Part shown: positions 1 through 6,460 of the stretch, one piece after another
How positions within the stretch are numbered: the first letter of the stretch is position 1
Layout of the letters: each line of letters opens with the position of its first letter
DNA from: Acidimicrobiaceae bacterium
GTDB lineage: Bacteria; Actinomycetota; Acidimicrobiia; Acidimicrobiales; Palsa-688
NCBI GenBank assembly: GCA_009785715.1
Contig: WQVT01000058.1
Span: 1 to 9,170, forward strand
DNA: 9,170 nucleotides
Reading direction: 5' to 3'
Program-made: the position numbers and the translations under genes
Notes under the pieces: generated by a model
The model's database searches: none
Told to the model about the DNA's origin: nothing
What the model saw: only the letters and a program-made list of their open reading frames with translations

Positions 1-1
1 C

Positions 2-82
2 TCTTTCCCTGGAAGCAATGGGTTCGAAATGGTCCGGAAACATCGGCTCCTTAGCGTCCACTTCGTGCAGTCGGTGCGATGA
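2..82 (+). CDS. C-terminal tail of an unidentified upstream gene (partial)
   Basis: Frame 2 is open from the window edge to a TGA at 80-82 and encodes 26 residues ending HFVQSVR. The stop overlaps the ATG of the next gene as ATGA, the same coupling used at most junctions in this window. Of the open frames at the edge, this one has the better GC bias at third codon positions (about 17 of 26, against 7 of 17 for the frame ending in TAG at 52-54). The product cannot be recognised from so short a tail. If it is real, the rightward unit begins before the window and the creatininase-like gene is not its first gene. Confidence 0.45.
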   Translation, partial: SFPGSNGFEMVRKHRLLSVHFVQSVR

Positions 83-861
83 GGACCTGGGAACAGCTGG
101 CCTGGCCCGAGCTGGCCAACTTGACGGGCGAGGTTGGGCTCGTCCCTGTGGGCGCCACCGAGCAACACGGCCCCCACCTGCCCACCGCGACGGACACCCT
201 TATCGCCACAACCTTGTGTCAGCGTGTCTCTGAACGGACCGGTGCCATCGTCCTCCCGGCGATTCCCGTGGCGGCGAGCTACGGCCACGGAACGGCGCTC
301 CCCGGCACGCTCTCGCTTACTCCCCTGCTGCTGGCTCAGGTGGTCTGCCAATACGCAGAATGGGCCGCCGCCACGTCCCGGCTCACCCGGCTCCTCCTCG
401 TCAACGCCCACTACGGCAACTCGGCGGCGCTCGGCATTGCCACGGATCACATCCGTCTCCACCGGCCCGACCTCCAGATCGGCACCGTGGACTGGTGGTC
501 GGTCGATCCGGCCGTGGCGGAGGCGATGGCAGCCGACGGCGAGGACATCCACGCCAACTGCGGCGAGACCTCCGTGATGCTGGCTCTCGCCCCGGACCTG
601 GTACACCTCGATCGCCTCGCCGAGGCGGACGATCCGGACCGCACCGCCGGCCTCGTGTTCCGCTACACCGCGGCGTCCCTGTCGAGAAACGGCGTGACCG
701 GCCGGCCTTCGGGCGCCACCGCCTGGCTCGGCGAGGAACTCCTCGACCGGGCCATCGCGGGGATCTCGGCCCTGGTCGAACGGGGGCGGAACGAGGAACC
801 ACCGCTCGGACGAGCGACCGCAGCGAACCTGAGCACTGGAGAGATCACATGGACACCGTGA
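79..861 (+). CDS. Creatininase-family metal-dependent amidohydrolase
   Basis: The 260-residue length is normal for the creatininase (creatinine amidohydrolase) family. These cytosolic dinuclear-metal enzymes hydrolyse cyclic or linear amides; members include creatininase itself and the mycofactocin peptidase MftE. The N-terminal metal motif GATEQHGPHLPTATD lies at residues 25-39 (E28, H30, D39). The central motif is NAHYGN (109-114, H111), where the family usually has NGHGGN. The third motif is DIHANCGETS (156-165, E163), where HAGxxETS is usual, so the Gly after HA is Asn. All expected ligand positions are kept. No signal peptide is seen. The ATG at 79 sits in an ATGA overlap with the preceding open frame, and no strong Shine-Dalgarno is visible. 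The stop overlaps the next gene by 13 bases, so it is coupled to the glutamine-synthetase-like ligase. Family assignment is sure; the substrate is unknown, and an amide or gamma-glutamyl amide is only inferred from the neighbour. Confidence 0.9.
   Translation: MRTWEQLAWPELANLTGEVGLVPVGATEQHGPHLPTATDTLIATTLCQRVSERTGAIVLPAIPVAASYGHGTALPGTLSLTPLLLAQVVCQYAEWAAATSRLTRLLLVNAHYGNSAALGIATDHIRLHRPDLQIGTVDWWSVDPAVAEAMAADGEDIHANCGETSVMLALAPDLVHLDRLAEADDPDRTAGLVFRYTAASLSRNGVTGRPSGATAWLGEELLDRAIAGISALVERGRNEEPPLGRATAANLSTGEITWTP
838..843 (+). promoter_or_regulatory. Shine-Dalgarno site fixing the ligase start
   Basis: GGAGAG lies inside the end of the creatininase-like gene, five bases before the ATG at 849. 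It selects this ATG within an open frame that runs back to about 360 without a stop. Confidence 0.7.
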
Positions 862-2231
862 ATCCCGTCGACGCCGGCCACGCCGCCCTGGCCGAGGAGC
901 TGGCAGCCAAAGGCGTCTCCTATGTCCTCGGGGGTTGGATCGACGTCGCCGGCCGCACCAAGTCCAAGGTCGTCCCGGTCGACCACCTTCCCCACCTCCT
1001 GGCCGGGTCGGAACGCTACACACCCCGCGGCATGGGAGACCTCGGTCGGATGACGCCGACCGAGGACGAGTGCGTCGCCATGCCCGACCTGTCCACCCTG
1101 CAGGTCTGCCCCTGGGACACCCGCGTCGCGTGGACCGCGGCAGACCTGCTGTTCGCGGGGAAGGAGCCATTCGCACTCTGCACCAGATCGATCCTCAAGC
1201 GACAGCTGGACATCGCCGCCTCCGAGGGCTACCGGTTCAACCTCGGTGTCGAGCCGGAGGTCTTCGTCTTCAGGGCGGAGTCGCTCGAGCGCGATGACGG
1301 CTATCTCGAGCCGATCGCGCGGAGCGGCCGCCTGCGCCCGACCCAGGCGTACGACGCGGCTTCGGCGATGGATGCGCTCGACTTCCTCGACCCGATGGCA
1401 CAGGCACTGCGCCAGACCGGCTTCGGCCTGTTCAGCTTCGACACCGAGGGCGGTGACGGCCAGTACGAATTCGACTTCGACTACGCGCCGGCGCTGGAGA
1501 TGGCCGACCGGCTGGCGTTCTTTCGCCTCATGGTCAAGCAGATCGCCGAGCAGGTCGGCCTCATCGCCACCTTCATGCCCAAGCCCTATACGAGCGCGTG
1601 GGGTTCGGGCCACCACTTCAACATGAGCCTCGAGGACCTCGAGACCGACGTCAACCTGTTCCGGGAAGGGAACGGCGACACCGGTGAGCGGAGCTGGAGC
1701 AAGACGGCTTACTCCTTCATCGCCGGCATCATCCGGCATGCACCGGCCATCGCCGCGGTCGCCACGCCGACCGTCAACAGCTACAAGCGTCTGGTGCCCC
1801 GCCTCAGCGACGGGAACGTTTCCTGGGCACCGGTGTTCGCCGCCTATGGCGACAACAACCGGTCCTGCATGCTCCGCCTGCCGAGGAACCGCCCTTGCAT
1901 AGAGAATCGCGGCGTCGACTCCGCGGCCAACACCTACCTCGCCGCCGCGATCCTGCTCGCCGCCGGCCTGGAGGGAATCCGGGAAGGGTTGGACCCCGGC
2001 CCGCCGATCGAGGACCTCACCTACGACTGGCTCGGTCAGGACACCGAGCGGGTGCGCCTCCCCCGCACCCTGCTCGAGGCCGTCGACGCCTTCGCGCTTG
2101 ACCCGCTCGTGCGCGAGGTGTTCCCCGCCCAGTTCGTGAGCAACTACCTCGAGATGAAGCAGGCGGAGTGGGACGAGTACCACTCGCAGGTCACCGAGTG
2201 GGAGCGGTCGAAGTACCTCCTCAGCTTCTGA
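849..2231 (+). CDS. Glutamine synthetase family ligase, type III (GlnT/GMAS-like)
   Basis: This is a 460-residue ligase of the glutamine synthetase fold, closest in character to type III GS and gamma-glutamylmethylamide synthetase. These enzymes activate glutamate with ATP and join it to ammonia or an amine. The N-terminal beta-grasp domain (about 20-110) contains GWIDVAGRTKSKVVPVDHL. The catalytic domain has LGVEPEVF (132-139, metal ligands E135 and E137), DTEGGDGQYEF (198-208), GSGHHFNMSL (252-261, H256 aligning with the GS metal His), NSYKRLVP (310-317) and IENRG (351-355). After NSYKRLVP the sequence reads RLSDGNVSWAP. The classical GS flap with its catalytic Glu (GFEAP in bacterial GSI) is absent, as in amine-using relatives. 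The start is chosen from the Shine-Dalgarno at 838-843. The C-terminus (ERSKYLLSF) looks complete although IS debris follows at once. The family is sure; the amine acceptor is unknown. Confidence 0.9.
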   Translation: MDTVNPVDAGHAALAEELAAKGVSYVLGGWIDVAGRTKSKVVPVDHLPHLLAGSERYTPRGMGDLGRMTPTEDECVAMPDLSTLQVCPWDTRVAWTAADLLFAGKEPFALCTRSILKRQLDIAASEGYRFNLGVEPEVFVFRAESLERDDGYLEPIARSGRLRPTQAYDAASAMDALDFLDPMAQALRQTGFGLFSFDTEGGDGQYEFDFDYAPALEMADRLAFFRLMVKQIAEQVGLIATFMPKPYTSAWGSGHHFNMSLEDLETDVNLFREGNGDTGERSWSKTAYSFIAGIIRHAPAIAAVATPTVNSYKRLVPRLSDGNVSWAPVFAAYGDNNRSCMLRLPRNRPCIENRGVDSAANTYLAAAILLAAGLEGIREGLDPGPPIEDLTYDWLGQDTERVRLPRTLLEAVDAFALDPLVREVFPAQFVSNYLEMKQAEWDEYHSQVTEWERSKYLLSF

Positions 2232-2257
2232 GGGGGTGCCCTTACCTTCCTCGGTGG

Positions 2258-2571
2258 GTCCTGTCGAGTAGGACACGGTCGGGAAGTCCGGTCGTGCCTC
2301 GCTGCCCGACGAGAGTCACCCACCGGCGGGAACGCCGCATCGTCGCTTTGCGCCAGCGCCGCAAGCTCGGCCCAGCGCGGATCGCCTCTCCTCGGAGACG
2401 AGAAAGGACCGACCTGCGCGGGGTTCTGGACTAGGGCGAACGCCTTCTTCGCCGCTCATGCGATCACCCCTTGACCGCTGGCTACACGTCTACAACCATC
2501 ACCGCGGCCACATCGCACTCGGCGGCCAACCACCCATCACCGCCACCAACGTGGCTGGGCAGCACAGCTAG
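2258..2571 (+). pseudogene. IS481-family transposase remnant, internally deleted and frameshifted
   Basis: Two pieces of one transposase are recognisable. The first (2258-2386) encodes SSRTRSGSPVVPRC followed by ERRIVALRQRRKLGPARIA, the linker after the helix-turn-helix of IS481/IS3-like transposases. The second, in another frame (2461-2571), encodes DRWLHVYNHHRGHIALGG followed by QPPIT and NVAGQHS, then TAG. This is the typical C-terminal end of the rve integrase core. Between them only about 75 bases remain, with an in-frame TAG at 2431-2433, so the DDE catalytic region of some 200 residues is gone. The N-terminal helix-turn-helix is also missing. No function is possible. The remnant begins about 27 bases after the ligase stop, marking an old insertion at the end of the rightward unit. 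Confidence 0.75.
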
Positions 2572-2574
2572 CGC

Positions 2575-2597
2575 ACGACCGAGCTGCGCTCGGTCGT
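2575..2597 (+). terminator. Perfect 10-bp hairpin, possible terminator
   Basis: ACGACCGAGC and GCTCGGTCGT are exact inverted repeats around a TGC loop, three bases past the transposase remnant stop. Only TTTG follows, so the U-tract is short. It could end transcription of the rightward genes or be a leftover of the IS element. Confidence 0.45.
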
Positions 2598-2830
2598 TTG
2601 CTCCCAGGGGAGGGCTGGAGACTCGTGGTCGGCTGGGATGCTCCGAGCCTCGTTGGACCCCAACCCGCCGAGCGCAGCGAGGCGGGGCGGAAGCTCGGCG
2701 CCGGAGGCGCCGGAACCATCATCATGCGACTTGACAAGGAACAGGGGACACCCCCCTACCGATCCTGCGTTCACCGTCACCTCGTGGCCCGGATCCGGGA
2801 GCCGGGGGGTGCCGCGGCTGACGGCGTTCG
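2598..2830. other. Non-coding stretch without a recognisable gene
   Basis: No open frame here has a recognisable product or a plausible start. The stretch is GC-rich with small palindromes: CGGCGCC/GGCGCCG arms at 2696-2702 and 2706-2712, and the perfect 12-mer CCCGGATCCGGG at 2788-2799. A TTGACA at 2731-2736 has no matching -10 box. Part of this stretch may belong to the decayed IS. Confidence 0.5.
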
Positions 2831-2921
2831 GCCTGTCGTGTGCCGGCGTCGGCGTTGTGTCCCAAAACGCGCGTATACCGCGCGTTTTGGGACACAACGG
2901 ACGAAATGGCACACGACAGGC
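2831..2921. repeat. 91-bp nested inverted repeat (palindromic element)
   Basis: The two halves are symmetric about 2876. The outer arms are GCCTGTCGTGTGCC (2831-2844) and its exact complement (2908-2921). An 8-base unpaired stretch lies on each side. The inner arms are 21 bp long and perfect (2853-2873 and 2879-2899), with a 5-base loop TATAC. The inner arm contains GTGTCCCAAAACGCGCG. The outer GTGTGCC and the inner GTGTCCC resemble each other. It lies between two convergent units, 68 bases past the end of the leftward operon. Its size exceeds an ordinary terminator, so it may be a dispersed palindromic repeat (REP or MITE-like) that also terminates transcription. Confidence 0.9.
2864..2888. 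terminator. Bidirectional intrinsic terminator core
   Basis: AAAA, then CGCGCG, a TATAC loop, CGCGCG, then TTTT. Read on either strand this gives a 6-bp GC-only stem followed by four T. It sits between the rightward ligase unit and the leftward operon, where a shared terminator is expected. The T-run is short, so efficiency is uncertain. Confidence 0.6.
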
Positions 2922-2989
2922 TCCGGCCGGCGGGCTACCCGCTCCGCAGCGAGGCAGCCAGGCATCCGCTCGGCCGTGCCGCCGGCGGC

Positions 2990-3553
2990 TCAGGTCCGCC
3001 GGGCGTCGACGGTGAGCGTCCCCACGACACGCCACTCGCCGCGGCAGAGCTCCAACCGGTCGGCGCGGAACACCGCGTCCGGGCGCCCATCGGCGATGTC
3101 GATGCGCCAGCGCCCGACCGTGACGCTGATCCGCCTGATCGTCTCCGCGACATGGACGGGCGCGCCCGGGGTGCTGATGAGCTCCCACTCCTCCCGGAAG
3201 GGCACCGTTCCGCCGTCCCAGTCGACGGTCCCGTCCTCGTAGACCCAACCCGGGGTCGACAGGTCGAGGACTCCCACGTCGGTCCCGGGATTCCGGTCCG
3301 AGTCCAGGGCGTGTTCCCACACCATCGACGGCGGGTTCCACCGGGCGACCCCGGCGAAGGCCCTCCGCCGGTGGAACAACCCGGCCGGTCCATGACCGGA
3401 CGGCGGAGCCGCCGCCATCAACGGGATGCGGATATCGGCGAAGGTTTCGGCGCTCTGCAGCCACAGCACGTCGCAGCGGTCCGCGACTCGGGCCCCGTCG
3501 ACGAGGAGCCCGGACCGCTTCCACGCCCCGATCAGCGCTTCGGCGCCCCTCAG
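2990..3553 (-). CDS. Conserved-looking protein of unknown function, last gene of the operon
   Basis: The frame is clearly coding: it keeps strong GC bias after the MBL gene ends, and the product is a plausible soluble, beta-rich protein of about 187 residues rich in Trp. Visible landmarks are EALIGAWKRSGLL (5-17), a VLWLQSAETFADIRIP strand-like block (29-44), WNPPSMVWEHALD, and repeated short strands to the end. The WLQ...ADIR pattern recalls small two-barrel proteins such as the Hri1 type, but this is a weak impression. No ATG or GTG lies near the expected start. CTG at 3553 would form a CTGA overlap with the MBL stop, matching the NTGA overlaps elsewhere in the operon. The next GTG (3469) would remove the EALIGAWKRS segment. 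There is no signal peptide or membrane segment. Downstream lies the inverted-repeat terminator. Function unknown; a role with the Rieske or MBL enzyme is inferred only from position. Confidence 0.65.
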   Translation of the reverse strand: MRGAEALIGAWKRSGLLVDGARVADRCDVLWLQSAETFADIRIPLMAAAPPSGHGPAGLFHRRRAFAGVARWNPPSMVWEHALDSDRNPGTDVGVLDLSTPGWVYEDGTVDWDGGTVPFREEWELISTPGAPVHVAETIRRISVTVGRWRIDIADGRPDAVFRADRLELCRGEWRVVGTLTVDARRT

Positions 3554-4374
3554 GGACCGACCCCGGACCCGGGGAATCGCTCGGCCATCCGCTCGGTGAA
3601 CGCCGGCCAGAACACGGGGTCGTGGCCCGGCGCCAGCTCGTATCCCTTCGCCGCGGCGATCGACTTGAGGCGCCGGATCGCTTCGACGCACTGCTCCGGG
3701 GTGGCGTCGACCCGGCCGCCGACGGAGATCTCCTCGTCGATATTGACGGCCAGGTCCGCGGCGTCGAAGGCGAGGACGACCCCACCGCCGCCGACGGACT
3801 CGTCGAGGTCGACGACGAAGCTCTGGTGGCCCGGCGTGTGACCGGCGGTCAGCACCGCGCTGACGCCAGGTGCGATCTCGCAGTCCCCGTCGGAGAGGCG
3901 CCAGTCGATACCGGGATCGTCGAAGTCGACGCGGAAGATGGCGTGGCGCTCGGGGCCGGGGGGCGCCGACAGCCCGTAGTCGAGCTCGGCCCGCTGGGCG
4001 TGGACCGGCACGCGTCCGGCGAAGTGCCTGACCCCGCCGGCGTGGTCGTAATGCAGGTGGCTCAACGCGACGGCGTGGATGTCGCCGATGTCGATCCCGG
4101 CGTCCGCGAGTGCCTCCTCGAGTGGATCCCCGGGGCCGGGCAGGATCGGCTGGAACAGCGGGTCTCCGTGGAACCGGCGCCTGAGCTGCGGGTCGCGGAT
4201 CAGCGCCGGGTTGAAGCCGGTGTCGAGCAGGACCCAACCGCCGTCGCAGAGCAGCAACACCCCGGGGACCGGTTCCACCAGGCGTTCGCCGGGCGGGGCG
4301 CCTTCGATCGACACCGTGAGCGGGAGGTCCTCCCACCCGAGCGTGAGCGGGACGATCCGTCTCACGCCGCTCAC
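3550..4374 (-). CDS. Metallo-beta-lactamase-fold hydrolase, AHL-lactonase-like
   Basis: This is a 274-residue MBL-fold enzyme with the dinuclear-zinc set of the N-acyl-homoserine lactonase (AiiA/AhlD) group: HLHYDH (106-111: H106, H108, D110, H111), AGHTPGH (177-183, H179), FDAAD (203-207, bridging D204) and GHD (250-252, H251). An earlier LLDTGFNP (49-56) is also typical. In AiiA the DASY motif supplies Tyr194 near the lactone carbonyl; here the equivalent position is D207, so the substrate may differ. The GTG at 4374 overlaps the Rieske stop as GTGA, with GAGAGAG some 9-15 bases upstream. A second GTG three codons later is possible. Within the operon it probably hydrolyses a lactone or ester made during catabolism; quorum quenching is less likely given the neighbours. 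Family strong, substrate unknown. Confidence 0.85.
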   Translation of the reverse strand: MSGVRRIVPLTLGWEDLPLTVSIEGAPPGERLVEPVPGVLLLCDGGWVLLDTGFNPALIRDPQLRRRFHGDPLFQPILPGPGDPLEEALADAGIDIGDIHAVALSHLHYDHAGGVRHFAGRVPVHAQRAELDYGLSAPPGPERHAIFRVDFDDPGIDWRLSDGDCEIAPGVSAVLTAGHTPGHQSFVVDLDESVGGGGVVLAFDAADLAVNIDEEISVGGRVDATPEQCVEAIRRLKSIAAAKGYELAPGHDPVFWPAFTERMAERFPGSGVGP

Positions 4375-5465
4375 AGGACTCGCTCTCTCAACATTCGGTG
4401 GAAGATGCGCACCGGCTCCTCGTGCGTCTTGGCGGTCGGCCCGACCCGGAATGCCGGCGACCTCGTCGCCTTCTGGAGCGCCTCGCAGGCGGTGATGTCC
4501 TCCGAGAGGAAGGTTCGCACGGCCGAGACGAGGGCACCGCCGTCGGCCCCCGGGAGCGACCGGATCCGGAGCGTGATGTTCGTGCGGCTCGGGCCGTCCG
4601 GCCGTGCGTCGTAGGTGCCGAGGTAGTCGCCGGTCGTGACGATCATCAGGTTCGGCCAGAGGAGGTGGGCGCCGATGCACATGCCCTCCTCGTGGCTCAG
4701 GTCGGGGAGGCTCGGGGTGTAGGAGGACGGGTCCTTCCGGGGCTCGCTGCTCCACCAGAGCGAGTCGTGCCATTCCCACTCGAAGACCGAGTGATCGAAG
4801 GCCGAGAGCGTCCGCTGGTGCAGGTACCAGAGGTGGTAGACGTCCACGTGATTCTCCACGAGCAGCTTCCAGTTGCAACTTACGGTGTAGTCGACGCGGG
4901 CCACCTCGACCAGCGGCAGGGCGAGCAGCGTCGCCATGCGCCGGTCCAGAAAGCCGATCTCGGCGTGGAAATCGGCCGGCTGCTCGGCGAGGGAAACGAA
5001 GACCATCCCGTGCCATTCGGCGACCGCCACCGGCCGCATGCCCAGATCGGAGCGGCACACGTCAGGAAACTGGTCCGGTTGTGGGATCCTCACGAGCCCG
5101 CCGTCGAGGTCGAAGCTCCACTGGTGATAGGGGCAGGTGACGTGGCGCCCGAGGTCGCCCTCACCTTCGAGGAGCAGAATGCCGCGGTGGGTGCAGACGT
5201 TGTGCCAGGCCCGGCAGGTGCCCGCCGCGTCCCGCCAGAGCAGCACCGGCGCCCCGGCGACGTCGACGGTCAGGTACCGACCCGGGGCGAGGGCGGTCCC
5301 GTCGGCGACCAGGGTCCAGCACCGTTGGAACAGGGCGCGTCGTTCACGTTCGGCGAACGAAGCGCTCGTGTAGATCTCCCGGGGGTCGTCGATACCGGCC
5401 TTTCGGAGGTGTTCGGCGCTCCAGCCGAGGCCGGAAGCGGCGGGCGAGGTGTCGAGGTTCGTCAT
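4371..5465 (-). CDS. Rieske non-heme iron oxygenase, alpha subunit
   Basis: The 364-residue protein has the layout of ring-hydroxylating oxygenase large subunits. The N-terminal Rieske domain binds [2Fe-2S] through CTHRG (C91, H93) and CPYHQW (C111, H114). The C-terminal catalytic domain has NWKLLVENH (198-206), the bridging acid D208 and YHLWYLH (210-216), with H211, H216 and D323 (in SEDITACEALQ) as the expected mononuclear-iron triad. Such enzymes use O2 and electrons to hydroxylate aromatic rings or to remove N- or O-alkyl groups, as in glycine-betaine and stachydrine demethylases. The ATG overlaps the permease stop as ATGA and has GAGGG upstream. No reductase, ferredoxin or SnoaL-like beta subunit is encoded in the window, so electrons must come from elsewhere. 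The transporter and hydrolases in the same operon suggest oxidation of an imported nitrogenous compound (inference). The reaction cannot be assigned from sequence alone. Confidence 0.9.
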   Translation of the reverse strand: MTNLDTSPAASGLGWSAEHLRKAGIDDPREIYTSASFAERERRALFQRCWTLVADGTALAPGRYLTVDVAGAPVLLWRDAAGTCRAWHNVCTHRGILLLEGEGDLGRHVTCPYHQWSFDLDGGLVRIPQPDQFPDVCRSDLGMRPVAVAEWHGMVFVSLAEQPADFHAEIGFLDRRMATLLALPLVEVARVDYTVSCNWKLLVENHVDVYHLWYLHQRTLSAFDHSVFEWEWHDSLWWSSEPRKDPSSYTPSLPDLSHEEGMCIGAHLLWPNLMIVTTGDYLGTYDARPDGPSRTNITLRIRSLPGADGGALVSAVRTFLSEDITACEALQKATRSPAFRVGPTAKTHEEPVRIFHRMLRERVL

Positions 5466-6460
5466 GCGATCGCCACCCTCGGGTCGACGACCGCCTGGAG
5501 GACGTCGACGACGGCGTTGATCACGACATAGGCGACGCCTAAGACGAGCGTGACGCCGGCGATTGCCGGGAAGTCCGCCGACGGGATGCTCTGCTCGACG
5601 TAGAGGCCGATGCCGGGCCAGGCGAAGATCGTCTCGATCACCACGATTCCGGCGAACATGAGACCGACCTGCAAGCCGGTCATCGACAGTGCGGCGGAGA
5701 GGGAGTTGCGCAGGGCGTGGCGCACGAGCACCGTCTTCTCCTTGAGGCCCTTGGCCCGCGCGGTGCGGACGAAGTCCGAGCCCATCGACGACTCGAGCGA
5801 GGTGCGCAGCACCCGTCCGATGGACACGGCTGGGCCCAGCGAGACGCAGATCGCCGGGAGAATGAGGTGCACGATCGCGTCCCAGAACATCGCCAGGTTG
5901 CCGTGGAGGAGGGTGTCGACCACCATCATCCCCGTCGGGCCGGTGGGGGCGTTGTTGTAGCCGGTGTCGCCCGTCGCCGGCAGCCAGTGCAGCTTGCCGT
6001 TGAGCAGGAGGATACCCAGCAGCGCCAAGAGGAAGCCGGGTACCGACGCACCGCTCAGGAGGATGATCCGCAGCACTCCCGAACCTCGCCAGCGGCCAAC
6101 CGAGCCGAGTCCCAGCGCCGCGCCGAGGATCAGGGCGAGGCCGAGGCCGGCCAACGCGAGCTCAGCGGTCGCCGGCAGGTAGGACGCGATGTTGGTTGCC
6201 ACCGCGTCCCGGGTGCGCAGCGATCGGCCGAGGTTGCCCTGCACGGCGTGGCCGATGTAGGTCAAGAACTGCCGGAAGATCGGCCGGTCGTACCCGAGGA
6301 CCTTGGTCTCGTGGGCGACCGCCGCCTGCGAGGCGTTCGCGCCGAGGTAGGCGTGGACCGGATTGATGCCGCTCGCCTGCTGAAGGAGGAAGACGACCGC
6401 GGTCAGGACGACGAGGATGATGACCATCGCGCTCAGCCGCTTGGTCACGAAACGGATCAT
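5462..6460 (-). CDS. Dipeptide/oligopeptide ABC transporter permease, DppB type
   Basis: This is a 332-residue inner-membrane permease of the DppB/OppB type, one half of the channel of a peptide-class importer. It opens with a Lys/Arg-rich start and a first membrane segment (about 8-27), then a periplasmic loop with LGYDRPIFRQFLTYI and GNLGRSLRT, as in DppB proteins. Several hydrophobic segments follow (about 98-120, 130-153, 195-215, 258-283, 297-325). The EAA loop that contacts the ATPase is at about 227-252 (SDFVRTARAKGL...RHALRNS). The stop overlaps the Rieske start as ATGA, and its own ATG overlaps the DppC-type stop as ATGA with an AGGTGA upstream. Peptide-class permeases also carry nickel, opines, sugars and other solutes, so the substrate stays open. 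Confidence 0.92.
   Translation of the reverse strand: MIRFVTKRLSAMVIILVVLTAVVFLLQQASGINPVHAYLGANASQAAVAHETKVLGYDRPIFRQFLTYIGHAVQGNLGRSLRTRDAVATNIASYLPATAELALAGLGLALILGAALGLGSVGRWRGSGVLRIILLSGASVPGFLLALLGILLLNGKLHWLPATGDTGYNNAPTGPTGMMVVDTLLHGNLAMFWDAIVHLILPAICVSLGPAVSIGRVLRTSLESSMGSDFVRTARAKGLKEKTVLVRHALRNSLSAALSMTGLQVGLMFAGIVVIETIFAWPGIGLYVEQSIPSADFPAIAGVTLVLGVAYVVINAVVDVLQAVVDPRVAIA

Larger units (their letters stand above)
2231..2758. mobile_element. Possible footprint of a decayed IS481-type element
   Basis: A transposase remnant lies inside this stretch. The two edges look like imperfect terminal inverted repeats. The left edge reads GGGGGTGCCCTTACCTTCCT from about 2232. The reverse complement of the right edge reads GGGGGTGTCCCCTGTTCCTT, ending near 2757. 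With one gap on each side they share GGGGGTG, CCC and TTCCT blocks. No target-site duplication was found, and the right edge is unusually far (about 185 bases) past the transposase stop. The boundaries are therefore tentative. Confidence 0.3.

Noticed and set aside
360..848. N-terminal extension of the ligase frame
   Set aside because: The segment is an Arg/Pro/Gly-rich out-of-frame reading of the creatininase-like gene; GS homology and the Shine-Dalgarno support the start at 849.
663..2276. Long minus-strand open frame (537 codons) opposite the ligase
   Set aside because: It mirrors the GC-rich coding of the ligase and creatininase-like genes, and its product has no recognisable motif.
2731..2762. 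TTGACA promoter-like box
   Set aside because: No TATAAT-like sequence lies 16-18 bases downstream, and the next rightward stretch has no gene.
2231..2990. CRISPR or tandem repeat in the intergenic region
   Set aside because: Only inverted repeats are present; there is no regularly spaced direct repeat.
2990..3553. Unknown protein as a Rieske beta subunit (SnoaL-like)
   Set aside because: The length fits, but the MBL gene lies between it and the alpha subunit and I see no SnoaL-type sequence pattern.
2840..3841. Plus-strand open frame covering the inverted repeat and opposite the unknown and MBL genes
   Set aside because: It crosses the palindrome and is antisense to two coding frames with better support; no motif is recognisable.
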